The notes under the pieces: generated by a model
The model's input: only the letters and a program-made list of their open reading frames with translations
What the model was told of the DNA's origin: nothing
Databases searched by the model: none
Program-made: the position numbers and the translations under genes
Shown here: piece after piece, positions 62,325 to 64,000 of the stretch
How positions within the stretch are numbered: position 1 is the first letter of the stretch
Layout: each line of letters opens with the position of its first letter
Source: an uncultured Verrucomicrobiales bacterium
GTDB taxonomy: Bacteria > Verrucomicrobiota > Verrucomicrobiia > Verrucomicrobiales > DEV007
NCBI GenBank assembly: GCA_943789025.1
Contig: CALSSN010000004.1
Coordinates: 1 to 64,000, forward strand
Reading direction: 5' to 3'
DNA: 64,000 nucleotides

Positions 62325-63698
62325 ATGTGGAAGGGACGATTCAAAAAAAATGCCAGCGAGGGATTGATTGCCTATGGGGAGTCGGTGTCATTTGATTGGA
62401 GGCTTTACGGGCAGGATATTCGGGGGTCCATCGCTCATGCTGGAGCTTTGTTGACGAAGGGGATCCTTAAGCGAGAGGAATTCGATGAGATCGCGCGGGC
62501 TCTGCAGGAGATAGAGGGGGAGATCGAACGAGGCGAGTTCCAATTTAAGGAAGAACTGGAAGATGTGCACATGAATATCGAGTATGCGTTGACGGCACGG
62601 ATTGGTGCGGCAGGTGCCAAGCTTCACACAGCAAGATCGCGGAATGATCAAGTGGCGCTGGACACAAGGCTCTACTGCCTGGAGGCAATTGAGGCTCTCG
62701 ATGGAGCGATGGGTGTGCTGCAGCGGGCTTTGCTGGATCAGGCTGAGGAGAACCTCGTTGTTGTTGTTCCAGGATATACGCATCTGCAGAGGGGTCAGCC
62801 GGTGCTCTACGGGCACCATCTTCTAGCCTATGTGGAGATGCTGGGAAGGGATCGGGATCGGTTGAGGAATGTTCGGGAGAGAGTGGATGTGATGCCTCTC
62901 GGGAGCGGGGCGCTTGCAGGATCGACCATTTGTCTCGACCGGGAACAAATCGCAGCAGAGTTGGGGTTCTCGCGAGTGAGTCAGAACAGCATGGATGCGG
63001 TTTCTGACAGGGATTACGTGGCTGAAATCCTTTTTTCTTTAGGTCTTCTGGGGGTTCATCTTTCCCGCCTTGGTGAGGATCTAGTGCTCTGGTGCAGCAG
63101 TGAATTCAGTTTCATTCGGCTTTCCGATGCGCACACCACCGGTTCCAGTCTAATGCCGCAGAAAAAGAACCCGGACATTGCTGAACTGGCTCGGGGGAAG
63201 AGCGGCCGATTGATTGGGAACCTGGTGAGCCTTCTGGTGACTTTGAAGGGATTGCCCATGACCTACAACCGGGACCTTCAGGAAGATAAAGAGCCTCTCT
63301 TTGATTCGATTGATACCGCGATGGACAGTCTTTTTGTCATGGCGGAGATGGTCGCAGAGATCGAAGTTCTCAGTGATGCGATGGCTGAGGCGGCGTCCGA
63401 TGAGTTTTTGCTGGCCACAGATATTGCTGATTATCTGGTGATGAAGGGGGTTCCTTTTCGGGAGTCGCACGAGGTTGTCGGAAGGCTTACCGCTTTTTCT
63501 CTAAAGGAAGGGCAGGCCTTTTCCTCCATCCCTATCGGAAAACTCAAGGAATTCTCCCAAGCCTTCGAGGCGGATATCGAAGAGGTCCTGAGCCTGTCGG
63601 GGGCCCTTCGTGCGAGGAAGGGGACCGGAGCACCATCACCCACCAATGTGATGGAGCAGATAGCGCGGTGGCGGGGCTTGTTGGGCGGAGAGGAATAA
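62325..63698 (+). CDS. argH: Argininosuccinate lyase
   Basis: ArgH splits argininosuccinate into arginine and fumarate. The superfamily signature GSSLMPQKKNPDIAELARGK (with the catalytic loop serine) is present, together with GAAGAKLHTARSRNDQVALD, GYTHLQRGQPVLYGHHLLAY and ALAGSTICLDREQIA. The full-length fold runs to the C-terminal FLLATDIADYLVMKGVPFRE and SLSGALRARKGTGAPSP. Length 457 is normal. The stop is 1 bp before the next start, so it is coupled to the NUDIX gene. Confidence 0.96.
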   Translation: MWKGRFKKNASEGLIAYGESVSFDWRLYGQDIRGSIAHAGALLTKGILKREEFDEIARALQEIEGEIERGEFQFKEELEDVHMNIEYALTARIGAAGAKLHTARSRNDQVALDTRLYCLEAIEALDGAMGVLQRALLDQAEENLVVVVPGYTHLQRGQPVLYGHHLLAYVEMLGRDRDRLRNVRERVDVMPLGSGALAGSTICLDREQIAAELGFSRVSQNSMDAVSDRDYVAEILFSLGLLGVHLSRLGEDLVLWCSSEFSFIRLSDAHTTGSSLMPQKKNPDIAELARGKSGRLIGNLVSLLVTLKGLPMTYNRDLQEDKEPLFDSIDTAMDSLFVMAEMVAEIEVLSDAMAEAASDEFLLATDIADYLVMKGVPFRESHEVVGRLTAFSLKEGQAFSSIPIGKLKEFSQAFEADIEEVLSLSGALRARKGTGAPSPTNVMEQIARWRGLLGGEE

Positions 63699-63699
63699 A

Positions 63700-64000
63700 A
63701 TGGAAGCCGACATGATCACCCCTGACTTCGAGAAATTTGAGGTCATTGATGGGAATGGCTGGGCGAAACTCTCAGGCCACCAGACCTACGCAGATCCTCA
63801 CATTCAAATCGAGCGGGCGGTTTACCACTCGCCTTCGCGTCCGGGTGAGGAGGTGCATTGGACGATCGCCCACCGGAAAGCGGCTGTGGCTGTGGCTGCG
63901 CGCGATGCATCTGGTCGCTGGATTATGATTCATCAGGAGCGTTTTCCGGTGCAGATGACGCTTTGGGAATTTCCAGCTGGGCAGATCGACGACCACGATC
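63700..64000 (+). CDS. NUDIX hydrolase, 3' end cut by the window
   Basis: The frame begins with ATG 63700 immediately after argH and is still open at the window edge. The visible 100 residues fit the ADP-sugar/ADP-ribose pyrophosphatase branch: KFEVIDGNGWAKLSGHQTY, the HWTIAHRKAAVAVAARDASG strand, RWIMIHQERFPVQMTLWEFP and AGQID, where EFPAG leads into the Nudix box. The box itself (GX5EX7REUXEEXGU) lies beyond the window, so activity cannot be judged. It is probably co-transcribed with argH. Confidence 0.8.
   Translation, partial: MEADMITPDFEKFEVIDGNGWAKLSGHQTYADPHIQIERAVYHSPSRPGEEVHWTIAHRKAAVAVAARDASGRWIMIHQERFPVQMTLWEFPAGQIDDHD

Overview
The window looks like a chromosome segment of a Gram-negative member of the Verrucomicrobiota. 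This is inferred from gene content: an LPS gene (kdsB), a phoH-pgpH-ybeY cluster, DUF1080 and DUF1802 proteins, many secreted coiled-coil, TPR and fibronectin-type proteins, and a CHASE hybrid kinase. No rRNA is present to settle the taxonomy.

Layout. 0-1.1 kb: tail of a secreted fibronectin-type protein, damaged by frameshifts. 1.4-4.8 kb (minus): phoH, pgpH, ybeY. 4.8-6.1 kb (minus): two overlapping secreted proteins of unknown function. 6.2-8.6 kb (plus): kdsB and pyrG overlapping by ATGA. 8.7-12.8 kb (minus): DegT/DnrJ aminotransferase, DUF1080 protein, glycogen debranching enzyme. 12.9-13.3 kb: zinc-ribbon protein. 13.5-23.8 kb: an accessory region beginning at tRNA-Arg(CCT), with a complete IS1380-family element (inverted repeats plus a TTTAT target duplication), a frame-broken IPT/collagen/BACON/FG-GAP surface protein, an isolated phage terminase pair, and a MORN-repeat lipoprotein. 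24-36.9 kb: mixed core and lineage-specific genes (two DoxX proteins, CHASE hybrid kinase plus HPt, HU, gamma-carbonic anhydrase-like protein, bifunctional nuclease, PabB, a pseudokinase-FGE fusion, a methyltransferase, an LpxH-like phosphoesterase). 36.9-42.5 kb: one 1856-residue secreted TPR/solenoid protein. 42.5-49.4 kb (minus): rsmE, dnaJ, grpE, a SpoIIE-type phosphatase with a STAS protein, a lipoprotein, alr, DUF1802. 49.5-50.3 kb: tRNA-His and rnc. 50.3-51.4 kb: AT-rich gap, IS3-type transposase fragment and a lone nuoA. 51.5-64 kb: mostly plus-strand ruvA, an ATP-grasp-like protein, aroC, a CvpA-like protein, gatB, fur, argH and a NUDIX start, with minus-strand coiled-coil proteins and an M23 peptidase between them.

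Two large-scale signals deserve attention. First, many conserved genes (grpE, dnaJ, rsmE, ybeY and others) are split by single-base frameshifts although their full family sequence is present across frames. This points to indel errors in the sequence more than to true gene decay. Second, base skew on the plus strand changes from C-rich to G-rich near 50-51 kb. Gene orientation switches from mainly minus to mainly plus nearby, and the spot carries an AT-rich gap, an IS fragment and an orphan nuoA. It is either a replication-origin candidate or a rearrangement or assembly junction. A roughly 100-bp repeat present three times (near 1.1, 13.4 and 29.8 kb) is a further unexplained element.
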